This document shows, piece after piece, positions 18,557-27,298 of a stretch of 64,000 nucleotides of DNA. The translations under genes were made by a program, and so were the position numbers. Numbering within the stretch: the first letter of the stretch is position 1; each line of letters starts with the position of its first letter. The notes beneath the pieces are model-generated. The model was not told the DNA's origin, did no database searches, and was given only the letters and a program-made list of their open reading frames with translations. The stretch comes from Prado023 sp963798745 (GTDB taxonomy: Bacteria; Actinomycetota; Actinomycetes; S36-B12; CAIYMF01): contig CAWCUF010000003.1 of assembly GCA_963798745.1 (NCBI GenBank), positions 806,001-870,000 on the forward strand. Reading direction: 5' to 3'.

Positions 18557-19018
18557 ATGCGTACACGAACTGCAGCAATGACGGCGTCGGCCGGAGGCAT
18601 CCTGATGGTCCTGGCGGTAGGTGCCGCCCCCGCTTCGGCCGGCGTGACCGGGCCAGCGTTCTACGTCGACGGGACGGCGTACCGAACCGTGGCGACGCCC
18701 ACCGACCTCAGCAAGACGGGAGGCCCGGACAAGTCGTTCGACGTGATCTACGACTTCGGCGGCAACCAGATGAACGTCGCCACAGCCGCTCCCGGTGACC
18801 GCGACTACAACGGCGGGCGCTGGCGGGTCCACGCCCTAGCCTTCCCCACCATCGGCGGCTACGGCGCCGCAGTCGCCTCCGGTGACATGAACGCCAACGG
18901 CGTCCTGGACTCTGATGCCGAGCTCAACGCCGCCCTCTCGGCAGGGACCGCAGTCGACACCGGCGTCGTCAAGAGCTTCGAATGTCCCGTGATCCCGCTC
19001 CCACGCGGCCACCACTGA
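18557..19018 (+). CDS. Small secreted protein with an EF-hand-like loop
   Basis: A 153-residue protein I do not recognise. A signal peptide is clear (MRTRTAAMTASAGGILMVLA, then VGAAPASA with cleavage after residue 28). The mature part is beta-rich and holds one loop, D110-M-N-A-N-G-V-L-D-S-D-A-E122, which follows the Asp-x-Asn-x-Asn-Gly pattern of calcium-binding EF-hand/dockerin loops. The ribosome site AAGGAGAGG sits well before the ATG at 18557. It is divergent from the response-regulator gene 165 bases away, so it may be controlled by that system. Calcium binding is an inference. Confidence 0.75.
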   Translation: MRTRTAAMTASAGGILMVLAVGAAPASAGVTGPAFYVDGTAYRTVATPTDLSKTGGPDKSFDVIYDFGGNQMNVATAAPGDRDYNGGRWRVHALAFPTIGGYGAAVASGDMNANGVLDSDAELNAALSAGTAVDTGVVKSFECPVIPLPRGHH

Positions 19019-19291
19019 CCCGCGACACCCGGAAGTGACCGCACGCCGGGCTGCACCTCGTGTGGTGGAGTGAGGAACTGGGCGCCCCATCCGGTGAGCA
19101 CGTCGTAGGCACCCTGGCAGTCGTCCCCCGCAGTGTGATCGAGGTGCCCTCGCTCACGACCAAGATCTGCGTCAGGCCACTCCGGGGTCCGGGAACAGCG
19201 ACGCTGGATGGCCTCGCTTCAAGGGGTTTCGCGATGACCGATCCCGCTGGGCGGTTGGGCTCGGGCGCCGGGCCGACGGCGCTCCACCGGG

Positions 19292-20875
19292 TCAGCCCTG
19301 CGGCACCCCGCGACGGCGGAAGCCCACCGCCGCGGCCACGCCCAGGGCGGCGGCGGTGGCGCCGGTGACGATGAGGGGCAGCGCCTCGACCGTGCCCAGC
19401 GGAGGGTTGCCGACATGGGTCGTCGGGGATAGGTCGAGCACCCACCCGGCCAGCTTGAGGCCTGGGCCGAGGAACGCGACGAAGGCGATGAACGCGAAGG
19501 TCGCCCAAGCCGCCGGGAACGCCCTGGGCTTCAGGCCGAAGAGCGCGAGCGCCAGCGTGCCGACGAGGAGCTCGGCTGGCAGGTACGCCGCGCCTGCCGC
19601 GACGACCCGACCCAGGTGAACCGGGGCGCCCATCGACCACGCCGTGCCCGCGGCCAGCACGACCGAGGACACGGCGATGATGATGACGAGGCCGATGGCG
19701 ATGACGAGCCCGTGGGCGGCGAGCCAACGCATGCGGGACAGGGTGCCGGCCAGGCGGGGTTCGAGTCGCCCGGCGGTCTCCTCGCCGCGTAGGCTGCCGA
19801 CGGCCTGGACGGTGTACCCCGTGGCGATGATGGCGATGTAGAGCTGGGTGACCGCGATGAACCCGTCTTCGGGTTGCGCACCTGACAAACCGATGGCCTG
19901 AGCCATGGCCGGGTTGCCGGTGAAGGCGTCGACGAACTGCTGCGCGAGAGCGCCCATCATGCCCGCGATGACCAGCGCACCCGCGAGCCAACCGAGGACC
20001 TCGGGGCGGTGGATGGCGGTCGCCATCCCGATCGGGCTGCGCAGCCATGGCGTTGCCCGAGCCGAGCCCGCGCCCCCGCGGACCAGGGAGCTGCCGAGGT
20101 CGCGGCGTCCGGCGACGAGGACGGCGAGCGTGGCGAGCGACCCGCCCACGGCCAGGGGGATGAGCAGGGTCCACCACCGCATCTGCCCGAACGGCGCGGC
20201 CTTCTCGGCCCAGCCGAGTGGTGAGAGCCAGGTGACCCACGTCCTGGTCACGTCGCCGACGCCCCGCAGCAGGTAGGACGCGGCGAGGATGAGCAGGCTC
20301 CACACGTAGACGCCCCGGGAGTGCAGGGTGACCTGGGCCAGTAGCGCCGCGAGCCCGGCGAAGACGAAGGCGAGGGCGCCGAGGGAAGCGGCGTAGAGGA
20401 CCGATCCGGTGGCGGGCACCCCGCAGGCGATGAGTCCGAGGGCGAACGCGATGGCGGTGACGCAGATCGCGGCTGAGGCGCCGATGAGCCCGGCCAATAC
20501 CGGGACGTGGCGCGCGACCCGGCCGCCGAGGACTGCCTCCAGCCGGCCGGCCTCTTCCTCGCGCCGGGTGACCTGCGCGATGAGGCTGATCCCGAGCAGC
20601 GGGAGGAGGAAGGCAGCGAGGAAGCCGAACTCGTCCTGGATGATCCCGCCGAGGCTGTCGATGCCCTCGACCCGACCGTTGATCGCGACGAGGGCGTCAC
20701 CGGAGGTGACGGCCTGGGCGTAGCTGTGGATCTTCTCGGGCGTGGTGTAGAGACCGGCAACCGCCGCCGCCGTTCCGACCATGCTGGCGATGAGCGCGAA
20801 CATCCAGACGAGCGTGCCGCGGCGGTGCGTCCGCCATTGGACACCGAGCATGGCCCTCAGGCCGGTCGCCCTCAT
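19292..20875 (-). CDS. ABC-2-type exporter permease, two-half type
   Basis: A 527-residue permease with about 12 hydrophobic segments, made of two similar halves, as in the actinobacterial permeases annotated as polyketide-antibiotic exporters. Each half has an internal EE(A/T)GRLE motif (REEEAGRLEAVLGGRVAR in the first, RGEETAGRLEPRLAGTLSR in the second), the intracellular coupling element. Its start overlaps the stop of the ATPase gene by four bases. The TetR gene lies upstream of the ATPase, so the three form one operon. Confidence 0.9.
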   Translation of the reverse strand: MRATGLRAMLGVQWRTHRRGTLVWMFALIASMVGTAAAVAGLYTTPEKIHSYAQAVTSGDALVAINGRVEGIDSLGGIIQDEFGFLAAFLLPLLGISLIAQVTRREEEAGRLEAVLGGRVARHVPVLAGLIGASAAICVTAIAFALGLIACGVPATGSVLYAASLGALAFVFAGLAALLAQVTLHSRGVYVWSLLILAASYLLRGVGDVTRTWVTWLSPLGWAEKAAPFGQMRWWTLLIPLAVGGSLATLAVLVAGRRDLGSSLVRGGAGSARATPWLRSPIGMATAIHRPEVLGWLAGALVIAGMMGALAQQFVDAFTGNPAMAQAIGLSGAQPEDGFIAVTQLYIAIIATGYTVQAVGSLRGEETAGRLEPRLAGTLSRMRWLAAHGLVIAIGLVIIIAVSSVVLAAGTAWSMGAPVHLGRVVAAGAAYLPAELLVGTLALALFGLKPRAFPAAWATFAFIAFVAFLGPGLKLAGWVLDLSPTTHVGNPPLGTVEALPLIVTGATAAALGVAAAVGFRRRGVPQG

Positions 20876-21834
20876 CGGCGCGTCTCCTCCGGCTCGCCGG
20901 GCTCGGTGGCCTCGCGGGGCACAGCCTGTCCGTCGTAGGTGCGCAGGAAGAGTGCGTCCAAGCTCGGCGGGGTGACGGTGAGGGTGTGGATCCGCGCGGC
21001 GTGCAGCCGGCCGACCACGGCGTCGAGGTGCTCGGGGTCGATGGTGAACCGGCTATCGACGTGGCCGTCGAGCCGCTCGGCGACGTAATCCCCGACACCC
21101 GGGGCGTCGGCGAGGCCGAGGCCCGCGGGCGTGTCGACGGTGACCGCGTGGACGTGGGTGCGGGTATGCCGTCTGAGCTCGGCCAGGGTTCCGGTCGTCA
21201 CGGTGCGGCCCCGGCGGATGATGCTCACCCGGTCGGCGAGGGCCTCGACCTCGGCAAGGATGTGGCTGGACAGCAGCACCGTGCAGCCCTCCTCGCGCCG
21301 CTCGCGGACGACCTCCTGGAAGGCCTGTTCCATGAGCGGGTCCAGCCCGGAGGTGGGCTCGTCGAGCACGAGCAGGTCGGCGTCGGCGGCGAGGGCGGCG
21401 ATCAGGGCGACCTTCTGCCGGTTGCCCTTGGAGTAGTCGCGGACCCGCTTGGTCGGGTCGAGGTCGAACCGCTCGATGAGGGCCTCACGGCGGGCCTCGT
21501 CGAGCCCGCCCTGGGTTGCGCCGAGGACGTCGAGGCACTGGCCGCCGGTCAGCCCCGGCCAGAGAGCGACGTCGCCGGCGACATAGGCCAGCCTTTCGTG
21601 CAGCGTCGCGGCCTGGCGCCACGGGTCACCGCCGAACAGTTCGACGTGGCCGCCGCTGGCGCGGATGAGCCCGAGGATGACACGGATCGTCGTCGACTTT
21701 CCCGATCCGTTTGGGCCAAGGAACCCGTGGACCTCCCCGGGTGCCACCTCGAGGTCGAGCCCGTCGAGGGCGCGGACCGAGCCGAAGGTCTTGGTCAGCC
21801 CCTCGGTGCGGATGACGGCTTGAGCCATGCTCAT
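20872..21834 (-). CDS. ABC exporter ATP-binding protein
   Basis: A 320-residue ATPase with Walker A GPNGSGKSTT, signature YSKGNRQKVAL, Walker B LLVLDEPTSGLDP and switch SSHILAEVE. The C-terminal 90 residues are the extra domain found in DrrA-like drug exporters (HAVTVDTPAGLG...). Two ATGs lie close together at 21834 and 21828. It lies six bases after the TetR stop and overlaps the permease, pairing with it to export an unknown, probably lipophilic compound. Confidence 0.92.
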   Translation of the reverse strand: MSMAQAVIRTEGLTKTFGSVRALDGLDLEVAPGEVHGFLGPNGSGKSTTIRVILGLIRASGGHVELFGGDPWRQAATLHERLAYVAGDVALWPGLTGGQCLDVLGATQGGLDEARREALIERFDLDPTKRVRDYSKGNRQKVALIAALAADADLLVLDEPTSGLDPLMEQAFQEVVRERREEGCTVLLSSHILAEVEALADRVSIIRRGRTVTTGTLAELRRHTRTHVHAVTVDTPAGLGLADAPGVGDYVAERLDGHVDSRFTIDPEHLDAVVGRLHAARIHTLTVTPPSLDALFLRTYDGQAVPREATEPGEPEETRR

Positions 21835-21840
21835 GGGGTG

Positions 21841-22476
21841 TTACTCCTCCTGCGGGGCACTGAACGCGCCCTCGGCGTAGACGATGGTGGCCTCCCGGGC
21901 CCACCGGTCGATGCCCTCGGGGGTCAGCGGGTCGGCCCCGATCGCCACGGCGATCGGGTTTCTCAGGAGGATGAGTGCGAGGTCGTTGGCCAGGAAGAAC
22001 GCCGCCCGGATGTCGGGGTCCTCGCTCCGTCGGGCGTAGCCCATCTCGACCATCGCCTCGAGGAGGCCACGGGTCGCGGCGAACCACCTGCCGAACAGCG
22101 CGGCTCCCGCCGGATCGTTCGTCAGCAGCAGGCGGCGCAGGTAGGCCGGAAGCGGTGAGCCGGGTGGGAAGCCCCTGGCGAAAGCCTCGGCGAGTGAACC
22201 CGTCGTCGACCCACCGGTGAGCATCTCGACGAGGTCCTCGGTCGGGAGGGCCTCGACGATCGCGTCGAACGCCCGCGTTGCGAAGTCGTCGACCTCGGTG
22301 CGCAGGCCGTCCTTGCTCCCGAAGTGGTGGACGACGAGGGCCGGGGAGACGCCGGCCTGGATGGCGATCTCGCGAACGGTCACCGCGTCGGGGCCACGGT
22401 CGGCGAAGAGCCGCAACGCGGCGTTGCGGATGGTTGCGCGGGCGGTGAGGTCGTCATCATCCACGACTGAACTCAT
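21841..22476 (-). CDS. TetR-family repressor
   Basis: A 211-residue regulator. DNA-binding helices: ATIRNAALRLFADRGPDAVTV, then REIAIQAGVSPALVVHHFGSK. The C-terminal domain is helical. I chose the ATG at 22476 because homology begins there; the frame is open upstream but meaningless. A TAGTTT box ends about eight bases before the ATG and a near-palindrome covers the start codon, suggesting a leaderless, self-repressed operon with the ABC genes downstream. Confidence 0.87.
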   Translation of the reverse strand: MSSVVDDDDLTARATIRNAALRLFADRGPDAVTVREIAIQAGVSPALVVHHFGSKDGLRTEVDDFATRAFDAIVEALPTEDLVEMLTGGSTTGSLAEAFARGFPPGSPLPAYLRRLLLTNDPAGAALFGRWFAATRGLLEAMVEMGYARRSEDPDIRAAFFLANDLALILLRNPIAVAIGADPLTPEGIDRWAREATIVYAEGAFSAPQEE

Positions 22477-22481
22477 GTTCA
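22468..22481 (-). promoter_or_regulatory. Likely TetR operator over the start codon
   Basis: The sequence TGAACTCATGTTCA spans the start codon of the TetR gene; its outer arms TGAAC and GTTCA are inverted repeats. It lies next to a TAnnnT-type minus-10 box, so a bound repressor would block its own transcription. Inference from position and symmetry only. Confidence 0.5.
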
Positions 22482-22797
22482 GTAAACTAGACACATGGTC
22501 AGTCTCCGTCAAGTGAGGCGTCTTCGGGCGTTGGAGGGGCCTGAGGAGTGGCCGTCCTGGCGCTACTTGACGGGGAGTAGCAGCGTGCAGTCCTCTGCCG
22601 GCCGAGCCTCGGCAGGACGCTGAGGCGGTGCGACTCCCCTGAACGGCGCCCTTCCGCTCTGCCGCCTTCGGTGGCAGGGTGGGGCCAGCGGCCGCCCGCC
22701 GGAGCCCAAGGATCGACGCCGGATGCAACGGGCTCCGGGACCGGTGGCGGTCAGCCGGTGGACGTCGGCAGCAAGCCCCGGATTGGAGGCGATGACA

Positions 22798-23838
22798 ATG
22801 TCCGATGAGTCCGGCCTGAAGGCGGATCTGGTGCTGGAAGGTGGGGGAGTGAAGGGGATCGCCCTGGTTGGGGCGGTCAGCGTGCTGCAGGAAGCCGGCT
22901 ACTCATTCCCGCGGGTCGCCGGCACCTCAGCCGGGTCCATCGTCGGGGCACTGGTCGCGTCGGGGATGACGGCGGAGCAGATGCTCGAGGTGATGCGATC
23001 CACGGACTACTCAAAGTTCCAGGACGGGACCTTCATCGACCGGCTCGGTCCCCTGGGCCAAGGGCTCTCGCTGTTGTTCCAGAAGGGGATCTACAAGGGC
23101 AACTACCTCAAGGAGTACCTCGCGCAGCTGCTGCCGGACGAGATGGAGTCGTTCGCCGGTATGCGGCTTCCCGATGACCCGGGCAGCGACCTGCCACAGT
23201 CGAAGCGCTACCGGCTGGTGGTGATGGCCTCCGATGTGTCCCAGCACAAGCTGGTGCGCCTGCCGTGGGACTACGAAGCGTTCTACGGGTTGAGCTCGGA
23301 CGACCAGTCGGTGATCGAGGCTGTCCGTGCCTCCATGTCGATCCCGTTCTTCTTCGAACCCGCGACCATCGACTACACCGTCGATCGCGCCGGGGAGACG
23401 ACCAAGGAGCGATCCACACTCGTTGATGGTGGGATGCTGTCAAACTTCCCGGTAGCGGTGTTCGATCGTACGGACGGCAAGCGGTCGCGCTGGCCCACGT
23501 TCGGAATCAAGCTGTCAGCCAAGCCCGACGACCACCCGAAGACGACGATCGTCACGGGACCCCTGTCGCTGACCTTCGGGATGCTCGCCACCCTGGTGGG
23601 CTGGAACGACCGCAGTCACATTGACGACCCCTCGATCGTGGCACGGACCATCTTCGTCGACACCTTCGGCATCTCCGCCGTCGCCTTCGACCTGGACCGC
23701 GTCGATCAGGACCGGCTCTACCAATCCGGCCGGGACGCAGCGACCAAGTTCCTCGACGCCTGGGACTTCTCCGAGTACTCCTCGAAACACCCCAACGTCC
23801 CCGCAGGCACCCCTGAGCCGCCGACCACGCCCGCCTGA
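22798..23838 (+). CDS. Patatin-like phospholipase
   Basis: A 346-residue acyl hydrolase of the patatin family. The Gly-rich oxyanion loop is LEGGGVKGIALVGA (residues 13-26), the nucleophile motif G42-T-S44-A-G, and the catalytic Asp D210 in LVDGGMLSNFP, so the Ser-Asp dyad is complete. No signal peptide, thus a cytoplasmic enzyme. Two ATGs are possible; GGAGG is two bases from the first (22792) but eight from the second (22798), so I chose the second. It is divergent from the TetR gene over about 320 bases. The natural substrate is unknown; patatin proteins cleave phospholipids or other lipid esters. Confidence 0.9.
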   Translation: MSDESGLKADLVLEGGGVKGIALVGAVSVLQEAGYSFPRVAGTSAGSIVGALVASGMTAEQMLEVMRSTDYSKFQDGTFIDRLGPLGQGLSLLFQKGIYKGNYLKEYLAQLLPDEMESFAGMRLPDDPGSDLPQSKRYRLVVMASDVSQHKLVRLPWDYEAFYGLSSDDQSVIEAVRASMSIPFFFEPATIDYTVDRAGETTKERSTLVDGGMLSNFPVAVFDRTDGKRSRWPTFGIKLSAKPDDHPKTTIVTGPLSLTFGMLATLVGWNDRSHIDDPSIVARTIFVDTFGISAVAFDLDRVDQDRLYQSGRDAATKFLDAWDFSEYSSKHPNVPAGTPEPPTTPA

Positions 23839-23852
23839 GGAGGGCTTCTCTG

Positions 23853-23990
23853 TTGTTCAGCGCCTTCGGACCCGAGCCCGTTCGCCAGCGCATCGCCCTC
23901 GGTGACGGCCGGGTCCTGGTCACCTCGGCCGACCTCTACCGCAAGAAGGTCGCACCAGTGCGCGCGGAGCTTCCTGGCCTGACCCACGCC
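23853..23990 (+). pseudogene. Fragment of an AMP-forming acyl/acetyl-CoA synthetase
   Basis: The + frame reads FGPEPVRQRIALGDGRVLVT and continues with SADLYRKKVAPVRAELPGL before losing sense. This matches the internal region of AMP-binding acetyl-CoA synthetase-like enzymes, where a GARVLVTT-LYRRKVAPIRDRLPGL pattern is common. Both ends are missing. It is a gene remnant of about 45 codons. Confidence 0.5.
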
Positions 23991-24095
23991 CACCGAACGC
24001 CCCCACGCAATTGTTGCGTCCATGGACGTGGCGAAGCACCGAGTCGAGTTGGGCCATTTCGCGGCGATGTCGCAGGAGCAGCGCTGCGACGAGGC

Positions 24096-24758
24096 TCACG
24101 TGTTCTGGTCAAAGGGCTTGCCTGATCCGAGCTGGATGATCTGGCCGTTGCGGGGCAGGCGGCTATTGAAGGTGATGGGCACTGCGGAGGCATTGAGCAC
24201 ATCCACCCGATCCATGGCCTGAACGTGGACGTGCGGTTCGGTGCTGTTGCCCGAGTTCCCGCATCTCCCTAGCCGCCGGCCCACCCGAACTGGCTGGCCA
24301 GGGCGCACGGCGACGCTGCCATGTTGCAGATGGCACACCACGACCACCGCACCGCCGCGCGTTCCAATCATCACGTGGTTGCCCGCCAGCTCCAGCCAGC
24401 CCGCTGCTGCACGGCGACGCTGTGTAAAGGCGTACCCGACCGACGACAGCCCACGGAACGCCCGGTGATCAGGTGCACTCGCATGCACGCCGACTACGAC
24501 GCCGTTGACAGGCGCGAGGATGGGCCGGCCGAAGCCAGGGAACCGCACGGCCGGTTCGGGACGCAGAAGGGAGCCGAAAGTGATGGGCGCCGTTCGCCCC
24601 AACGCGTTGACCGGGACGAAGTCGATCGCGAACGAAGATCCCAACAGGGCGGTGCCGTGGCTGGGCACTCGATTCGCGGGGCTGTTCTGGGTCAGCCAGC
24701 AGCCCTCGAACGGGTACGCCAGGTCAAGCGGGTACGCCAGGTCAAGCGCCGCCATCAT
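24096..24758 (-). CDS. M23-type metallopeptidase-like protein
   Basis: A 220-residue protein of the LytM/M23 fold. The zinc-site pattern is visible: His in PSHGTALLGSSFAIDF with the downstream Asp, and the paired His in GNSTEPHVHVQAMD. The start region DLAYPFEGCWLTQNSPANR is characteristic of an actinobacterial group without a signal peptide or LysM domain, so it is probably not a typical secreted endopeptidase. An exact 18-base tandem duplication makes the start read LDLAYPLDLAYP. Start ATG at 24758 or 24755; no good ribosome site is seen, so a truncated upstream part is possible. Confidence 0.7.
   Translation of the reverse strand: MMAALDLAYPLDLAYPFEGCWLTQNSPANRVPSHGTALLGSSFAIDFVPVNALGRTAPITFGSLLRPEPAVRFPGFGRPILAPVNGVVVGVHASAPDHRAFRGLSSVGYAFTQRRRAAAGWLELAGNHVMIGTRGGAVVVVCHLQHGSVAVRPGQPVRVGRRLGRCGNSGNSTEPHVHVQAMDRVDVLNASAVPITFNSRLPRNGQIIQLGSGKPFDQNT
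24711..24746. repeat. 18-base tandem duplication in the peptidase start
   Basis: CGGGTACGCCAGGTCAAG occurs twice, head to tail and without change. It adds six residues (LDLAYP) in frame near the N-terminus of the M23-type protein, as slippage would. Confidence 0.9.
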
Positions 24759-25115
24759 TCGGTCGACCCACCCCCCAACGTGACGATCCCCATTCTGCCT
24801 GCGCCATCAGGCCACAGGAAGCATGCATGTGTCATCGCCTCGATGAGCGATTCGCGGAGGACGACGCCGATGATGACGCGATGATGAGGGTCGCCGGTGT
24901 GCACGAGCCGGGCCGCGGCCCCGTTGATCCCGATCTCCCCGCTTCCGGGCTCGCCGGTGATCACGTAGGTGACTGGGCGAGTAGCCGTTGTCGATGTCGG
25001 CGAGGTGGACCTGCTCGCCCTCGATGAGGCCGGCCGCGCTCATTGGATCGGCGTCGACGGTGATCGAGCCGACGTAGTTCAGGTCCGCCTTCGTGACGGC
25101 CTCGTAGCGAACGGT
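24755..25115 (-). pseudogene. panD: Aspartate 1-decarboxylase remnant
   Basis: Two frames together give most of PanD, the pyruvoyl enzyme that makes beta-alanine for pantothenate. One frame reads VTKADLNYVGSITVDAD with the Gly-Ser self-cleavage site kept, then GLIEGEQVHLADIDNG. A one-base shift later the other frame reads TYVITGEPGSGEIGINGAAA and RLVHTGD, the conserved second half. The first ten or so residues, including the start, are unrecognisable and the end has drifted. It is clearly non-functional. Confidence 0.8.
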
Positions 25116-25134
25116 GCGTCCGTCGTCGTCGGGA

Positions 25135-25611
25135 TCACGCCAGGGCTCGGACGGTGCGCCGGTAGCGCTGGTACCGCGAGCCGAACGCACCAGCCAGCGA
25201 GCGCTCCTCGCGCCTGACCTCGCGCAGGGTCCATGCGGAAAGCGCCGGCGAGAGGACGAGCGGCCACGAGGTGGCGGTGGCCAGCGCGCCGCCCAGGTAG
25301 AGCGAGCTCCACCCCACGTACATCGGATGGCGCGACAACTGGTACGGACCCGAGGTGACCAGTTGCGCCGGCGCCGTGAGGTCCACGGTTCCGGCCGCCC
25401 GCGTGGACCAGGCGACGACGAGTGCTCCCGCGAGGGCGAGAGCACCACCGAGGCCCCGGCTGGCCGGGAACCTCAGCGGCCACGGACGCAGCCGCTCCAG
25501 GCACAGGCCCAGCGTCAACAGTGCCACGTGCCCCTCGGGCACCGGGACGTTTGACCACCGCCACCCCCTGCGACGGTCGCCCCGGCTCCGGCCCCGAACG
25601 TCCGTGGCCAT
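25135..25611 (-). CDS. Isoprenylcysteine carboxyl methyltransferase-like membrane protein
   Basis: A 158-residue membrane methyltransferase of the ICMT/PEMT type. The hallmark is LVTSGPYQLSRHPMYVGWSS near residue 85 (SAM/substrate site RHPMY) followed by the C-terminal REERSLAGAFGSRYQRYRR, in which the EE and RY residues bind S-adenosylmethionine. Hydrophobic segments lie around 58-72 and 104-122. It follows the TPR/LuxR gene by about ten bases on the same strand. Bacterial members act on small lipids or isoprenoids; the substrate is unknown. The N-terminal 30 residues are Arg-rich and could be an over-extension. Confidence 0.8.
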   Translation of the reverse strand: MATDVRGRSRGDRRRGWRWSNVPVPEGHVALLTLGLCLERLRPWPLRFPASRGLGGALALAGALVVAWSTRAAGTVDLTAPAQLVTSGPYQLSRHPMYVGWSSLYLGGALATATSWPLVLSPALSAWTLREVRREERSLAGAFGSRYQRYRRTVRALA

Positions 25612-25621
25612 CGCGTCACCC

Positions 25622-27250
25622 TCACCTCAGGTGGTGCTGGTAGGCGAAGGCAGCAGCGGCGGTGCGCGACGCGACGTCCAGCTTCGTGAAGATGTTCGAC
25701 AGGTGACGGGCCACTGTCTTCTCCGAGAGCGTCAGCTCGTGGGCGATCTCGTTGTTGCTCATGCCGGTCGCCACCAGGCGGAGCACCTCCACCTCGCGCG
25801 ACGTCAGCCCACCCGGCCGCTCGGCCGTGGCGAGCAGGGCGGCGACCTCTCGCCGGTCCGGACCTGCTCCCAGGGCAGTGAGCTCGGACAGCGCGGACTC
25901 CAGCTCGGCGACCGCCGAGTGCTCATCGCCCATGACGCGTAGCGCGCGACCGAGCACGACCCGGGACCGTGCCATCTCGTATGGCGCCGACAGCTGGGCC
26001 CAGAGCTCCAGCGATCGCTGGGCGGAGTCGACGGCGTCGCCCTCGTTTCCGCTCGACAGCGCGCTGAGGGCGACGGCGTGGTGTCCCGCTGCGCGCAGCG
26101 CGGTGCAGCCGAACCGGGCTCCGAGCCCAAGGAGTTCCTCGGCCAACGGCGCGGCCTCGTCGACGTCGCCGGCCGCGACCAGCACCTGAACGGCGGCGGG
26201 CAGGATCTGCACCCGGGGCACCGGGCCCTGCCGCTCGGCCAACAGGCGGCGGACGGCCGCTGCGGCGTCCTTGGACCGGTCCTGGGCCAGCCACAGCAGG
26301 GCGCGGCCAGGCTGCCCCGGGTGTCCGTGCTCCGCAGCCGCCTGGTAGGACCGCTCGGCCGAGGCGAGATCCCCGAGCAGCCGGTGCGTCTCTCCGAGCT
26401 CGTACTGCGCCTGCCCCACCGCGGGATCGCCGCCGAACGCTGCGTAGCGCTCGACAGCCCGCTCCAGCTCCTGGACCGCGTCGGCGAAGGCGCCGTGCAG
26501 ACGGAGCAGCTGGCCACGATGCGTCGCGCACTGGCCGGTGTAGGCCAGCAGGCCGGGCTGGGCGTCGCACCACCGCGTGAGTGCGCGGGTCCACTCCCCG
26601 GCCCGCCCGAAGTCGGACACCTCCTGGCAGGCCTCGATCGTGGAGCAGTAGACACGGCCCGCGGTCACCGGCCCGACCTCACCGGCCATGACCCCGGCCA
26701 GCGCCTCGTCCATCCGCTCAAGTCCTTCGGCGACGCTTCCGGCGTAGAGCATGAGGCGTCCCTCGGCATGCACGCCGAGTGCGACGAGGTCGGGCTCCCC
26801 GAACCGGCGGCCGTAGTCGGTGATCCGCGGAGCCAGGGCGAACGCCTCGGCGAACTCGCCCTTGAATACGTGGCTCATCAGATCCGCGTCGAAGACGTAC
26901 CCGCGCTCCGCGACGTCGTCGTCGATCTCCTCGATGATCCGTGCTGCCCGGCCGTGCCAACCGTTGCCGACGGCGACCTCGCCGGCCTGCCAGAGCACGA
27001 TCGCCAAGCCGTAGGCGGCGCGCACCGCCGCGGGCCGGTCTCCGGCCTGCAAACTGATCTGGTGGGCCCGCTGGAGCGCCTGGACCACGTCGTTGCGACG
27101 GCCGAGCAGGTAGGCGGTGATCGCCAGCGCCTCGAAGTCCGCAGCGTTCAGCGCGTCGTCGGCGAGGTCGGTGAGGGCGCGGTAGGCCGCAACCCACTCT
27201 CGTCGCTCGTAGGAGTCGCGGGCGCGGTGGAGCTCCTCGATGACGCCCAT
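25622..27250 (-). CDS. TPR-containing LuxR-family regulator
   Basis: A 542-residue regulator. Residues 1-460 form a chain of helical TPR-like repeats (for example AQYELGETHRLLGDLASAER). The C-terminal 65 residues are a LuxR/GerE helix-turn-helix: GGLTSREVEVLRLVATGMSN, then NEIAHELTLSEKTVARHLSN. No N-terminal ATPase domain is present, unlike classical LAL/MalT proteins. It lies downstream of an FAD monooxygenase and an alpha/beta hydrolase and probably controls that set in response to a cytoplasmic ligand. A degraded relative lies at 12.9-13.5 kb. Confidence 0.88.
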   Translation of the reverse strand: MGVIEELHRARDSYERREWVAAYRALTDLADDALNAADFEALAITAYLLGRRNDVVQALQRAHQISLQAGDRPAAVRAAYGLAIVLWQAGEVAVGNGWHGRAARIIEEIDDDVAERGYVFDADLMSHVFKGEFAEAFALAPRITDYGRRFGEPDLVALGVHAEGRLMLYAGSVAEGLERMDEALAGVMAGEVGPVTAGRVYCSTIEACQEVSDFGRAGEWTRALTRWCDAQPGLLAYTGQCATHRGQLLRLHGAFADAVQELERAVERYAAFGGDPAVGQAQYELGETHRLLGDLASAERSYQAAAEHGHPGQPGRALLWLAQDRSKDAAAAVRRLLAERQGPVPRVQILPAAVQVLVAAGDVDEAAPLAEELLGLGARFGCTALRAAGHHAVALSALSSGNEGDAVDSAQRSLELWAQLSAPYEMARSRVVLGRALRVMGDEHSAVAELESALSELTALGAGPDRREVAALLATAERPGGLTSREVEVLRLVATGMSNNEIAHELTLSEKTVARHLSNIFTKLDVASRTAAAAFAYQHHLR

Positions 27251-27298
27251 CCGGCCACCTCCCCACGTCGGGTCGTCGTCAGCGGCGGACCCCCCAGT

